Below, piece after piece: positions 34,917 through 43,511 of a stretch of DNA of 64,000 nucleotides; the first letter of the stretch is position 1, and every line of letters begins with the position of its first letter. The notes under the pieces were generated by a model. It did not search any database and was not told the DNA's origin. It was given only the letters and a program-made list of their open reading frames with translations. Origin of the DNA: Streptomyces actinomycinicus (GTDB lineage Bacteria > Actinomycetota > Actinomycetes > Streptomycetales > Streptomycetaceae); NCBI RefSeq assembly GCF_016741775.1, contig NZ_JAERRK010000026.1, positions 78,044-142,043 on the forward strand, in the 5' to 3' direction. Made by a program: the position numbers and the translations under genes.

Positions 34917-34958
34917 TCAGAGGGTGGGGGCTCGGAGGGTGGGGGCTCGGAGGGTTGG
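34917..34958. repeat. 15-bp G-rich tandem repeat
   Basis: About three copies of CTCGGAGGGTGGGGG just beyond the TetR stop. On the plus strand there are at least four runs of three or more G, so it could form a G-quadruplex. Confidence 0.7.
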
Positions 34959-34964
34959 CCGGCG

Positions 34965-35543
34965 TCAGTGCGCGGGTCGCAGGCCCTCGAGGAGGATGCC
35001 GAGGTAGATCTCGGTGCGCGTCGGGTCGTCGCCGCCGGAACGGACGGCGTGCTCGATGCCGCAGACCAGGCGGCGCAGATCGTCGGCCTCGACATCGTGC
35101 CGGATCACGCCGGTCCGCCGGGCGCGATCGAGCAGGTGCGCCACGTTCCCGTCCAGCTCGGCCTTCAGCTCCGCAGTCCGTGCGTCGGTGTCGCTCGGCG
35201 ACTCGAGCACGGCCGCGAACCCGGTGTCGTCCAGCGCATGGGTGAGTGTGAAGCGCAGCAGGCGGTGCAGCCCCGCGAGTGCGTCCTCTTCGCCGGCGGC
35301 GGCCTGTGCCTCGTCGACCAGCTCCTGGAACCGCTCGGCGGAGAGCGCCTCCCGCAGCGCGTGCCGGCTGGGAAAGTGCCGGTACACGGTGCCCACGCCC
35401 ACGCCGGCCAGCCGGGCGATGGTGTTCAGCTGGAGCGAGTCGTCACCGGCGGCCAGTTGTTCGCGGGCGACCTGCAACACCCGGGCGCGGTTGCGCGCGG
35501 CGTCCGCCCGCAGTGCCGCTCCTTGCCCGTTCCTCGGTGTCAC
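34965..35543 (-). CDS. TetR family transcriptional regulator
   Basis: 192-residue TetR repressor starting at GTG 35543. The HTH spans about residues 12-60 (LQLNTIARLAGVGVGTVYRHFPSRHALREAL). The C-terminal ligand domain matches the SbtR-like C-terminal type (LLRFTLTHAL...AELKAELDGNVAHLLDRARRTGVIR). The downstream SDR gene, same strand, is separated by 262 bp holding two matched palindromes, which are the likely operators. Confidence 0.9.
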   Translation of the reverse strand: MTPRNGQGAALRADAARNRARVLQVAREQLAAGDDSLQLNTIARLAGVGVGTVYRHFPSRHALREALSAERFQELVDEAQAAAGEEDALAGLHRLLRFTLTHALDDTGFAAVLESPSDTDARTAELKAELDGNVAHLLDRARRTGVIRHDVEADDLRRLVCGIEHAVRSGGDDPTRTEIYLGILLEGLRPAH

Positions 35544-35699
35544 GGGCCCAGCATAAGGGTCCGCAGGCCGCGGCAACGTGCCGAGGAGCCGGGCACCGAC
35601 GCCGGGGCAACCATGCGCGAGATGCCGGGGCACCATGCGGCCGAGGTGTCCGCCGGGGCCCGGCGAGCGGCGCCGCCCGCACTGCCCCGGCTCGTGACG

Positions 35700-37358
35700 C
35701 TACTCGCAGACGGTGCCGTCCTCCGGCACCTCACCCTCGAGCAGATAGGCGTTCACGGTCTTCGTCACACAGTCGTCGGTGCCGTACGCTCCGTGGCCCT
35801 CACCCTTGTTGGTGAGCTCGACGGCCACGCCTTCGCCCAGTTCCTCGGCCATCCGCTCGGTCCCGGCGTACGGGGTGGCGGGGTCTCCGGTGTTGCCCAC
35901 GAGGAGGATCGGACCTGCTCCCTCGGCGGAGACGTCCGGAGTCCTGGACTCGCCGTCGACCGGCCAGTCGGTACAGGACATCAGGCCCACGGCCATGTCC
36001 TCACCGAAGACGGGGGAGGCGGCACGGAACTCGGGCAGCATCGCCTCCACGTCGGCCTCCGTGTAGCGCTCGGAGCTGTCGGCGCAGTGGATGGCCCTGA
36101 AGGCGTCGCCGGTGTTGGTGTAGTGGCCGTTGGGGTCGCGGCCGACGTACGAGTCGGCGATCCGCAGCAGCGTGTCCGCCGTGTTGTTCTGCTGAACCTC
36201 CTGGAGGGCACGCGTCAGGTAGGGCCAGTACTCCTCGGAGTACATCGCCGCCATGATGCCCGTCTCCGCCAGATCGCGCGTGATCTGGCGGCCGTCGGAG
36301 GTGGGCAGCGGATGTTCACCGATCCGGTTGAGCAGTTCGACGATCTCCTTGCGCCCCTCCTCGACGCTGTTGCCGACCGGACAGTCCGGCTGCGCCACGC
36401 AGTCCTTCAGGTAGTTGTCCAGCGCGAGCTGGAAGCCCTTGGTCTGGTCGAGGAGTTGCTGCGCGTCGTCCTCGGTGGGGTCGACGACGGCGTCGAACAC
36501 CGCCCGGCCCACGTGCTCGGGGAACAGGTGGGCGTACACGCCGCCGAGTTCGGTGCCGTAGGAGATGCCGAAGTAGTTGAGCTTGTCGTCGCCCAGGACC
36601 TGGCGCAGCAGGTCCATGTCGCGGGCCGCGTCGATCGTGCCCACGTGCGGAAGGATCTCACCGGAGTTCTGTTCGCAGGCCGGCAGGTACTTGTTCGAAA
36701 GTGCGAGGAGGTCCTGCGCCTCCTTGTCGGTCTCCGGCGTGCCGTCGAACTGGGAGAGGGTTTCGGTGTCCTTGTCGTCCAGACAACGCACGGGCGCGCT
36801 GGCCCCGACGCCGCGCGGGTCGAAGCTCACCAGGTCGTAACGGCCGTGCAGTTCCGCGTACTGCGCCGAGAGCTGCGGAAGGTCGGCGACGCCGGATCCG
36901 CCCGGCCCGCCGAAGTTGAACACCAGGGAGCCGATGCGCTCCTCGCCGTCCTGCGGGCGGGCCTTCGCGCGTATCAGTGCCAGGTCGATGGTTTTGCCGT
37001 CCGGGTCGGAGTAGTCGAGCGGGACCTTGAGGGTGGCGCACTCCCAGGGCGTGCCGTCCGGCAGCGCCCCCGGCGCACTTCCCCCCGGGGACTGCAGGGA
37101 AGTGGGGGCCGGACAGCTCTGCCAGTCCAACTGTTGTCGCGTGAGTGAGGTGGGCAGCGGCGGGCTCTGGTTCCCGGACGACGAGGAGGAGGCGAGGGCG
37201 GCCGCTGCCGCGGGCTGGGCCGGGGCCCACACCGCGGAGGATGCGGGGAGGGCGGCACCGCCGCAGAGGAGCGCGGTCGAAGCGGCGACCAGGGCGATGC
37301 GGGAGCGCTGCCGCTTGGAGGCGGGGGTGACGCGGTGGGGGTGGCCGTTGTAGATCAT
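35700..37358 (-). CDS. Secreted alpha/beta hydrolase, tripeptidyl aminopeptidase (Tap/SlpD-E) type
   Basis: 552-residue secreted serine peptidase. The N-terminus is a signal peptide (IALVAASTALLCGGAALPAS) followed by a Ser-rich segment. The alpha/beta-hydrolase fold carries the oxyanion motif FNFGGPGGSG, DPRGVG, and the nucleophile in GISYGTELGG. The C-terminal TAP-like domain holds the catalytic Asp in LLVGNTGDPATPY and His in GEGHGAYG. Streptomyces Tap/Slp enzymes release N-terminal tripeptides from secreted proteins. It is divergent from the TOPRIM gene across a 21-bp repeat array. Confidence 0.92.
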   Translation of the reverse strand: MIYNGHPHRVTPASKRQRSRIALVAASTALLCGGAALPASSAVWAPAQPAAAAALASSSSSGNQSPPLPTSLTRQQLDWQSCPAPTSLQSPGGSAPGALPDGTPWECATLKVPLDYSDPDGKTIDLALIRAKARPQDGEERIGSLVFNFGGPGGSGVADLPQLSAQYAELHGRYDLVSFDPRGVGASAPVRCLDDKDTETLSQFDGTPETDKEAQDLLALSNKYLPACEQNSGEILPHVGTIDAARDMDLLRQVLGDDKLNYFGISYGTELGGVYAHLFPEHVGRAVFDAVVDPTEDDAQQLLDQTKGFQLALDNYLKDCVAQPDCPVGNSVEEGRKEIVELLNRIGEHPLPTSDGRQITRDLAETGIMAAMYSEEYWPYLTRALQEVQQNNTADTLLRIADSYVGRDPNGHYTNTGDAFRAIHCADSSERYTEADVEAMLPEFRAASPVFGEDMAVGLMSCTDWPVDGESRTPDVSAEGAGPILLVGNTGDPATPYAGTERMAEELGEGVAVELTNKGEGHGAYGTDDCVTKTVNAYLLEGEVPEDGTVCE

Positions 37359-37511
37359 GAGAGTTTCCTGCTGCCGTCGAGGGTTTTCGCCCCTGCCCCG
37401 GGCACTCGGGACGGGCGGTGGAACACCTCAAGTGGGCCCGAGACCGCGCAACGGCGTCACGCTCCGGAAACTCGGGGCTTGACAGGGGGAACCGGCTGCG
37501 CCAGGCGGCCC

Positions 37512-37680
37512 CACCGGTCAGGGGCAGGCCCTCACCGATCACGGGCCGGCCCTCACCGTCACACGGCGGCTCCCGCCGATCATGCGGCGACCCCACCGAT
37601 CGCGTGCCGGCCCCCACCGATCGCGTGCCGGCCCCCACCGATCGCGTGCCGGCCCCCGCCGATCACGCGGCGGCGGAAAC
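37512..37680. repeat. 21-bp tandem array, about 8 copies
   Basis: The period is exactly 21 bp. The clearest copies (three from 37594) share CACCGATCGCGTGCCGGCCC; older copies towards 37512 and the last one are degenerate. It lies in the gap between the divergent Tap peptidase and TOPRIM genes. Because 21 is a multiple of 3, it creates a spurious repeat-coding frame in front of the TOPRIM gene. Confidence 0.9.
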
Positions 37681-37719
37681 TCCCTGGCGCGACGGCGGAC
37701 AAGGGCGGAGACTCGTCCC

Positions 37720-38361
37720 GTGACGGACATGGGGGCGTTCCGGGAGGCGGTCACCGCGTGGGCGGCCGGCGCCCCCGGTGACGCCGCCCGCCATCTGGCC
37801 ACGTTGCTGTCCGTCCGGACGGTCGTGCTCCTCGAAGGACCGAGCGACGCCGCAGCGGTCACCGCGCTCGCCGCCGGCCGCGGCCGGAACCTGGCCGCCG
37901 AAGGCGTCTGCGTCCTGCCGATGGGCGGTGCCATGAACGTCGGACGCTTCACCCGCCTCCTCGGACCGCCCGGTCTGGGTCTCCGCCTCACGGGGCTCTG
38001 CGACGAGGCGGAGCGTCCCTACTACGCCCGCGGCTGGGAGCGCGCCGGAGCGGCACGGTCAGTATCCGCCGGTGCGGTACACCCGGGCTTCTTCGTCTGT
38101 GCGGCGGACCTGGAGGACGAGCTCATCCGCGCGGTGGGCGTGACCCGGGTGCAGGAGCTGGTCGGCGCTGAGGGCGAACTGCGCGCGCTCCAAACGTTCC
38201 TGCGCCAGCCCCCACAGAAGGGCCGCACCTCCCAGCAGCAGCTGCGGCGCTTCCTCGGCACGAAGAAGGGGCGCAAGATCCACTACGGTCGCGTCCTCGT
38301 CGAGGCCCTCGCCCCCGACGGCGTACCGGCCCCGCTCGACGGCCTGCTCACCAGCCTGTGA
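37720..38361 (+). CDS. Stand-alone TOPRIM domain protein (OLD-nuclease type)
   Basis: 213-residue protein containing only a TOPRIM domain of the OLD-family endonuclease kind: TVVLLEGPSDAAAVTAL supplies the conserved Glu and Asp, VLPMGGAMNVGRF follows, then RLTGLCDEAE with the second acidic cluster. OLD nucleases normally fuse this to an ABC ATPase, which is missing here. The C-terminus is basic (LRRFLGTKKGRKIHYGRVL), suggesting nucleic-acid binding. The start is GTG 37720 (ATG 37729 possible). The frame stays open upstream only through the 21-bp repeats, which I exclude. A nuclease or DNA-repair role is likely; biological role unknown. Confidence 0.8.
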   Translation: MTDMGAFREAVTAWAAGAPGDAARHLATLLSVRTVVLLEGPSDAAAVTALAAGRGRNLAAEGVCVLPMGGAMNVGRFTRLLGPPGLGLRLTGLCDEAERPYYARGWERAGAARSVSAGAVHPGFFVCAADLEDELIRAVGVTRVQELVGAEGELRALQTFLRQPPQKGRTSQQQLRRFLGTKKGRKIHYGRVLVEALAPDGVPAPLDGLLTSL

Positions 38362-38733
38362 CCTCCGGCGACGGTCCCTGACCCGACGCCGGGTCCGCCA
38401 CGCATCGGACCATCGGCGTCTCTCCCGATTCCGCCCGCCACCAATTCCCACAGCTCCCGTTCGTCACTGATGCCGACACCGTTGTCAGAGCTGTGGCAGC
38501 CGGTCCGCAGCTGTGGGGGAGCGGCGCTCCAAATGCCACTCTCATCCCCCACCACTCCCGTTGCCCCCACCACGCCCATTACCCCCGTCGCTCCCACTGG
38601 CCCCGGAAGCCCCGCTGTTCACAGCCCTCTGCCGCTCAACCGTCGTGTCGCCCGCGTATCCTGCTGGCCGCCCGCAAGATTCGCGCCGTGTCGTCGCCGC
38701 GTGGGCGGGACGGGAAGCCTGGGGGAGGGTCAC
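38362..38733. other. Intergenic region upstream of the kinase gene
   Basis: 372 bp with no convincing gene. A C-rich stretch near 38550-38610 has imperfect CCCACCACGCCCATTACC-like repeats. The kinase ribosome site GGGGGAGGG is at the end. Confidence 0.5.
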
Positions 38734-40443
38734 GTGAAACCGCTGGATGCCACCGATCCGGCCGCTGTCGGGGGATATCCGGTCCTGGCCCGCCTCGGTG
38801 CCGGAGGCATGGGGCAGGTCTATCTGTCCCGTACGACGTCCGGCCGGCCCCTCGCGCTGAAGACCGTCCGCCCTGATCTGGCCGAGGCTCCGGACTTCGA
38901 GGCCCGATTCGCCCGGGAAGTACGCAACAGCGACCTCGTCCGCTCGCCGTTCACCGTCTCCGTCATCGACTACAGCCCGCCCGGACACCGCCCCCAGTGG
39001 CTGGCGACCGAGTACGTCGCGGCACCGTCGTTGGCCGACTGGGTCGTGGCGCACGGCCCCCTCCCGGCGGTCACGGCGCGAGCGCTGGCCGGTGAACTGG
39101 CTGCCGCTCTCGCCGCCGTGCACGACTGCTCGCTGGCACACCGGGACGTCAAGCCGTCCAACGTCCTCCTGGCCCGCGAGCGGCCCATGCTGATCGACTT
39201 CGGCATCGCCCGGGCAGCCGACGACTCACGGCACACGCAGAGCGGCGGCGTCATCGGCTCTCCCGGCTATCTCGCCCCCGAGCAGGTCTCCCGGGGCATC
39301 GTGACCGAGGCCGGCGACGTCTTCTCCCTCGGCTGCGTCCTCGTGTTCGCGGCCACCGGCCGCAGTCCGTTCCAGCACCCGGAGGAGGAGGTGTCGGCCG
39401 CCTCGCTGCTGTACCGCATCGTCCACGAGCAGGCCCACACCGGGGCTCTGCCACCGGAGTTGCTGCCTGTCGTGATGCGCTGTCTGGCCAAGCTGCCCGA
39501 GGAACGGCCCACCAGCAAGGAACTCACGGAACTGCTGCCCCGTCGATCCGGACCGAGCTGGAAGCAGTCGCTGCCGCCCGGCCTCGACGTCGAACTCGCC
39601 GCCCGCGAGGCAGAGGTCTCGCGCCTGGTGCCGGCGCCCGTGGCGACTACGGCTCCACCACCGCCCATCCGTGCCACCGCACCACCACCCGTTCCCGGAA
39701 CGGTTCCCCCCATCCCTGCCACCGCGCCACCACCCGTTCCCGGAACGGTTCCCCCACGACCCGCCGAACTCCACCCCATCGGCGCCTTCGGACCACCGCC
39801 GTCTCGCGACGCCAGGACGCTCGACGGAGGGGGCGCACCGCCCGGGACGACCGGCACCGGCCGGCCCACGGCGCGCGCCTCGCGCGGCTGGTGGACCGCC
39901 GCCGCGGCCGCAGCAGTCGCCGTCGTGTCCCTGGTCGCATGGTGGCAGCCGTTCCTCGGGCGCGATGACCACCCGGATCCGGACCGGAAGGGCGGCGGAC
40001 ACCCGTCTCCCTCCACCTCCGAGACCGTGCGGGCTCTGCCGCAGAAGTGGGCGGGGGTCTGGACCGGCACCGGGCCGGGCAACCCCCGGGCCGACGGACA
40101 ACTCGCGCCCCGCACCACCTCGTTCAAGGTCACGCTGACCCTGCACACCGCCTCCGTCGGAGAACTCGCCGGTAAGCAGGTCAGCAACGTCACGGAGGCC
40201 GGTACGGGACGCGAGGTGGGTTGCACCGAAGCTCTGGAACTGCGCGGGGTACGCGGAGCCACGGCCACTCTCGAAGCGGTCACCAGCCACCCCACCGACC
40301 GTTCCGCCTCCTTGCTGAGCTGTGAAAAGGGCCATGTGTACGTCGTAGAACTCTCGGCCGACGACACGATCTCGCTCGGCGAGGAGGGCGCCCAGTCGGC
40401 AGGCGCGCCTTCCCGACTGCACCGCGGTCGGGACACCGGGTAA
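38734..40443 (+). CDS. Receptor-type Ser/Thr protein kinase (PknB-like)
   Basis: 569-residue membrane-spanning kinase. The cytoplasmic kinase domain (about 15-270) has the Gly loop LGAGGMGQVY, ATP-binding K43 (ALKTV), the HRDVKPSN catalytic loop (H136) and DFGIA (D155). A Pro-rich juxtamembrane linker (about 300-350) contains a duplicated 15-residue unit with PPPVPGTVPP. One membrane helix follows (AVAVVSLVAWW, about 395-405) and a small extracellular domain of about 150 residues with two Cys. The start is GTG 38734 preceded by GGGGGAGGG. The ligand-sensing domain is not PASTA. Targets are unknown. Confidence 0.92.
   Translation: MKPLDATDPAAVGGYPVLARLGAGGMGQVYLSRTTSGRPLALKTVRPDLAEAPDFEARFAREVRNSDLVRSPFTVSVIDYSPPGHRPQWLATEYVAAPSLADWVVAHGPLPAVTARALAGELAAALAAVHDCSLAHRDVKPSNVLLARERPMLIDFGIARAADDSRHTQSGGVIGSPGYLAPEQVSRGIVTEAGDVFSLGCVLVFAATGRSPFQHPEEEVSAASLLYRIVHEQAHTGALPPELLPVVMRCLAKLPEERPTSKELTELLPRRSGPSWKQSLPPGLDVELAAREAEVSRLVPAPVATTAPPPPIRATAPPPVPGTVPPIPATAPPPVPGTVPPRPAELHPIGAFGPPPSRDARTLDGGGAPPGTTGTGRPTARASRGWWTAAAAAAVAVVSLVAWWQPFLGRDDHPDPDRKGGGHPSPSTSETVRALPQKWAGVWTGTGPGNPRADGQLAPRTTSFKVTLTLHTASVGELAGKQVSNVTEAGTGREVGCTEALELRGVRGATATLEAVTSHPTDRSASLLSCEKGHVYVVELSADDTISLGEEGAQSAGAPSRLHRGRDTG
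39673..39755 (+). repeat. 45-bp in-frame repeat in the kinase linker
   Basis: Two 38-bp near-identical blocks (39673-39710, 39718-39755), 45 bp apart, encode a duplicated Pro-rich 15-residue unit and keep the reading frame. Confidence 0.85.
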
Positions 40444-40846
40444 GCACCCCCCGCACGGATGTCCCGCCCGGTGGCGAATGTCCCGGCCTATCGGCCCCGC
40501 GGCCCAGTGGCACTGCGGCCCAGTGGCCCCTCGGCCCAGAGGCACTGCGGCCCCGCGGCCCCCCCCCCGCGGCCCAGCCGTTCCGCGGTCGGCGGCACTC
40601 GCGCCGGCACCCGGGAGGCGTGGCAGACGGCGACCGGATGCTGCGTACGGTCACCCACGGCTCCGAGCACGCTGGCTGCGGCGTAGGCCAGGTGCTCCGC
40701 CCAGATGCACGACGCGGCCCGCAGCGGAAGGATCGTGTGGGGGCGCGCTCCGCGAACGCTGCGCGGTGCCCGCCCGCCACCGGTTGCTCGGCATGCGTCC
40801 GAGCTGGGGAAGACGCCCGTCCCGGCGTTCCGACCGGAGCACTGCC
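40444..40846. other. Intergenic region upstream of doxX
   Basis: 403 bp. The first half holds GC-only repeats (CGGCCCAGTGGC-like units at about 40499-40560) and a run of ten C (40559-40568), a likely slippage site. No gene is seen. Confidence 0.55.
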
Positions 40847-41407
40847 ATGGTGATCAAGCGCAATCCGAACCGTCCTGCCGATCCCACGGAACCGGCACCC
40901 CCTCCCGCCGCCACGATGCCGTTGGCGACCGCTGCCGACTGCGGCCTGCTGCTCATCCGGCTCACCTTCGGTCTGTTGATGGCCGCCCACGGGGCTCAGA
41001 AGATCTTCGGGTTCTTCGGCGGCCAGGGCCTGACGGCGACCGGCAGGGGCCTGGACGCTCTGGGGTACCACCCCGGAAAGGTCTTCGCGACGATCGGCGG
41101 TCTGTCCGAACTACTCGGTGGTCTGGGCCTGGCCGTCGGCCTCCTTACACCGCTCGCGGCCGCCGCCCTGATCGGCGTCATGATCAACGCGATGGTCACG
41201 GTCACCTACGCCCACGGCCTGTGGGACACGGACGGAGGCGTCGAATACAACGTGTCCATCGCTGTCGTCGCCCTGGGCATCGCCGCCATCGGGCCGGGCC
41301 GGCTGGCCGCGGACCGCTTCTTCCGCTGGGGCAAGGGCGGCTGGCCCGAGGCCGCCTTGGCCCTCGGCCTAGGCGGCCTCGGCGCCGCGATCACGCTCGC
41401 TCTCTAG
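40847..41407 (+). CDS. DoxX family membrane protein
   Basis: 186-residue four-helix membrane protein of the DoxX/YphA family: LLLIRLTFGLLMAAHGAQKIFGFFGG is the family signature, followed by LSELLGGLGLAVGLLTPLAA and the third and fourth helices. Related proteins are linked to thiol and redox stress responses. The ATG at 40847 starts a short Pro-rich leader before helix 1. A 12-bp tandem repeat and a coding remnant in the same frame follow directly after the stop codon. Confidence 0.9.
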   Translation: MVIKRNPNRPADPTEPAPPPAATMPLATAADCGLLLIRLTFGLLMAAHGAQKIFGFFGGQGLTATGRGLDALGYHPGKVFATIGGLSELLGGLGLAVGLLTPLAAAALIGVMINAMVTVTYAHGLWDTDGGVEYNVSIAVVALGIAAIGPGRLAADRFFRWGKGGWPEAALALGLGGLGAAITLAL

Positions 41408-41716
41408 CAAACCCGAGCGCAGACCCGAGCGCAGATCCGGGCGCAGATCCGGGCGCAGATCCGGGCGCAGATCCGGGCGCAGATCCGAGCGCCCGCGCGA
41501 GGCGGCTCGATCGTCGTCCGCGGCAGCGCCGCACCGGACCGCGTGTATCCCGTCGACCTGGCGTACTCCATCGCCTGCCGGACGGACCCCGCGAGCGGGG
41601 AGCCGTACGGGCTGTTGGTCAGCTTGTTCCGCGCGAACGTCCCCAGCCTGCCGCCGGAGGAGGATCCCTGACGGCCCAGGGCAGTGCCGGTCCCGCTCCG
41701 GCGCCAGGCGGCTCGC
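41408..41716. pseudogene. Decayed coding remnant after doxX, start lost in 12-bp repeats
   Basis: From about 41503 to a TGA at 41669-41671, the frame immediately following the doxX stop reads a protein-like tail: GGSIVVRGSAAPDRVYPVDL, then AYSIACRTDPASGEPYGL, then a short LVSLF-rich end closing in PPEEDP. It has typical Streptomyces third-position GC. Upstream the same frame runs into the 12-bp array and then the doxX TAG, with no ATG/GTG/TTG at a sensible place. I do not recognise the protein. It could also be a very short gene starting at an internal GTG near 41547. The coding character is clear; the status is inferred. Confidence 0.5.
41412..41502. repeat. 12-bp tandem array, about 7.5 copies
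   Basis: Units of CCCGAGCGCAGA (first two) then TCCGGGCGCAGA (five), then a partial copy. It begins 5 nt after the doxX stop codon. Confidence 0.92.
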
Positions 41717-42238
41717 TCAGTCGTCGGCCGCGACGAGGAGCGCGACCCGCTCAGCCCTGCGGTCGACGAGCACGAACTCGTGGAAGAACTCGTGCACGCG
41801 CCCCCAGTCGTGGACGGCGTCGTCCCCGAGCCCGTTCAGGTAGAAGAGGCGGTCAGCCGCGGCCACACGGTCGAACACGCCGTCCCGGAGATCTTCCTCC
41901 AGCTCGGCAGGTACGTCCCCGTGCAAGTCCACCCACCCCCGCAGGATGTGCGTGCCCTGCTCCCGGCTGACCGTCTGGTAGGCGTCGGGGGTGACCGATG
42001 CCAGCCAGTACGGACCGTGCCTGACCCCCTCCGGCAGCACTCCACCACCCGCATAGTCGTCCCGGAACTGCTCGTGCCGGATGACGGCCGAGAGCAGTTC
42101 CCCGTCCTCGACGGGCGTCGCGGGGAGCCGAAGAATCTTGATGTCCACCCACCTGAAGCCATGCCCGCCTCTGTCCTGGAACTTGTAGTCCCGGAAGTTG
42201 ATGAAGGCACTTCCCTCGTGAGTGAGCCGGATCCTCAT
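41717..42238 (-). CDS. Conserved hypothetical protein, operon with YwqG-like gene
   Basis: 173-residue soluble acidic protein of unknown family. Visible parts include an N-terminal RIRLTHEGSAFINFRDYKF beta region, a central GPYWLASVTPDAYQTVSREQG, and a C-terminal segment rich in Phe/His (HDWGRVHEFFHEFVLVDRR). ATG 42238 is preferred. It begins 14 nt after the stop of the upstream gene on the same strand, so the pair is one transcript. Immunity or sensor-type domain proteins often look like this, but I do not claim it. Confidence 0.72.
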   Translation of the reverse strand: MRIRLTHEGSAFINFRDYKFQDRGGHGFRWVDIKILRLPATPVEDGELLSAVIRHEQFRDDYAGGGVLPEGVRHGPYWLASVTPDAYQTVSREQGTHILRGWVDLHGDVPAELEEDLRDGVFDRVAAADRLFYLNGLGDDAVHDWGRVHEFFHEFVLVDRRAERVALLVAADD

Positions 42239-42252
42239 GGCACCACGCCGTT

Positions 42253-43236
42253 CTACTGGATGTTCAGACGGAAGGGGTGGGAGTCGTCCGACGGGCACAC
42301 GAACACCCGGAGTTCACCGGAGCGGCCCACGCGGAGACCTGGGGCCTCGCCGCTGTCCACGGTGAGCAGAAGACGCATCCGCGAGCCGCAGACGCAGTCG
42401 ATCGGCACGAGGTCGGTGAGGTGCCAGCTCGGCCAGCCGCCGGCCTTCCATCCCGGCAGGCAGCCGAAGGTGCGGGCGTACTCAAGGCCCCGCTCCTCCG
42501 CCCAGTTCTCGGCCGCCTCCACGAGGGCCTCGGGCAGTTCGTCCCGGTCGGGCAGATCGATGACGCCGACCGGCTCCAGGACGCAGGGCCGGGGGACGTA
42601 GCCGCCCTTCGTCTCCTGCGGCGGACCGGGCGGCTCATGAATCTCGGTGACCCCGGCCGCGGACCGGAACCGGACCTCGACACTCGGCCCCCAGTAGCCG
42701 GGCTGACCGGGAGGCTCCGCATGGTCGTCGGGGCACCACAACAGCTGGAGCAGGTCCGTGCCGGGCGGACAGGGCAGACCGGGGACGTCCCGGGAGAACA
42801 ACTGGAGCACCGGAATCATGGGGGCTGGAAGGGCATGGGGTTCCGAGACCGAACGGATCCGCTCCCAGGTGATCTTGTCGAGCACGCCGGCGCCCGCCAT
42901 GATGCGCTCCTGCGTCCTCGCGTCCTCCGCGGCGATTTCGTACGCGCCGCCGCCGCGGGCTTGCCGGCGCTCCTTCATCCTGCGGTCGATGTCCTGCAGC
43001 GTCTCCCGGTCGCGATCCGACAACTTCTCCCGCTTGTACACCAGATGCGGAGCCCGGCACGTGGGCCACGGTTCGTCGGACGGCCACAGAACCGGTCCGC
43101 CGACGGAGCTGTCGTAGAGGCCCGGGGCACCGGCGGACGGGCGGAGCAGGGTCGCGGGGCGGGCGTGCTCGGCGAGGGCCGGGAAGTGCTCGATCAGCGT
43201 CCGGGGCGACGGCGTCCCGCTGACGTCGGGGGTCAC
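42253..43236 (-). CDS. YwqG-like (DUF1963) protein
   Basis: 327-residue soluble protein starting at GTG 43236 with AGGAAG upstream. The N-terminal GGPVLWPSDEPWPTC and the central PMIPVLQLFSRDVPGLPCP then GTDLLQLLWCPDDH segments match the YwqG/DUF1963 beta-rich fold. The C-terminal half has a Cys pair in PIDCVCGSRM and a beta-rich closing segment. Function of the family is unknown. It is the first gene of a two-gene operon with the 173-residue protein. Confidence 0.75.
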   Translation of the reverse strand: MTPDVSGTPSPRTLIEHFPALAEHARPATLLRPSAGAPGLYDSSVGGPVLWPSDEPWPTCRAPHLVYKREKLSDRDRETLQDIDRRMKERRQARGGGAYEIAAEDARTQERIMAGAGVLDKITWERIRSVSEPHALPAPMIPVLQLFSRDVPGLPCPPGTDLLQLLWCPDDHAEPPGQPGYWGPSVEVRFRSAAGVTEIHEPPGPPQETKGGYVPRPCVLEPVGVIDLPDRDELPEALVEAAENWAEERGLEYARTFGCLPGWKAGGWPSWHLTDLVPIDCVCGSRMRLLLTVDSGEAPGLRVGRSGELRVFVCPSDDSHPFRLNIQ

Positions 43237-43511
43237 GGTGGAACTTCCTCTGGGCCGGGCCGAGGGAAGCCGGCCCTCGGCGAGCTGAACGGGCGCGGGC
43301 GAGCCGCCGCGGGCCGCCGCTGGTCGAACCCTATGCGGCGGCGTGGCCGGTCCCGCACCCGGGCTCTTCTGTCGCACCCCACCGCGGCGCCCTGCCGCGG
43401 CGTCCGGCCGGCCGGCTCCCCACCAGTTGCGCGTGCTGCGGACCTCGGACCTCGGACCTCAAGGGTGGTGGGCTATTGTCTGGCGCCCGTCCAGCCCTTC
43501 GGAGGAGAGCC

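Noticed and set aside
37582..37719. In-frame N-terminal extension of the TOPRIM protein with SRAGPHR repeats
   Set aside because: It is encoded entirely by the 21-bp tandem array; the GTG at 37720 starts the conserved domain.
38283..38597. Minus-strand frame with collagen-like GATGV repeats
   Set aside because: The repeats come from a C-rich intergenic stretch upstream of the kinase gene; there is no ribosome site and no domain.
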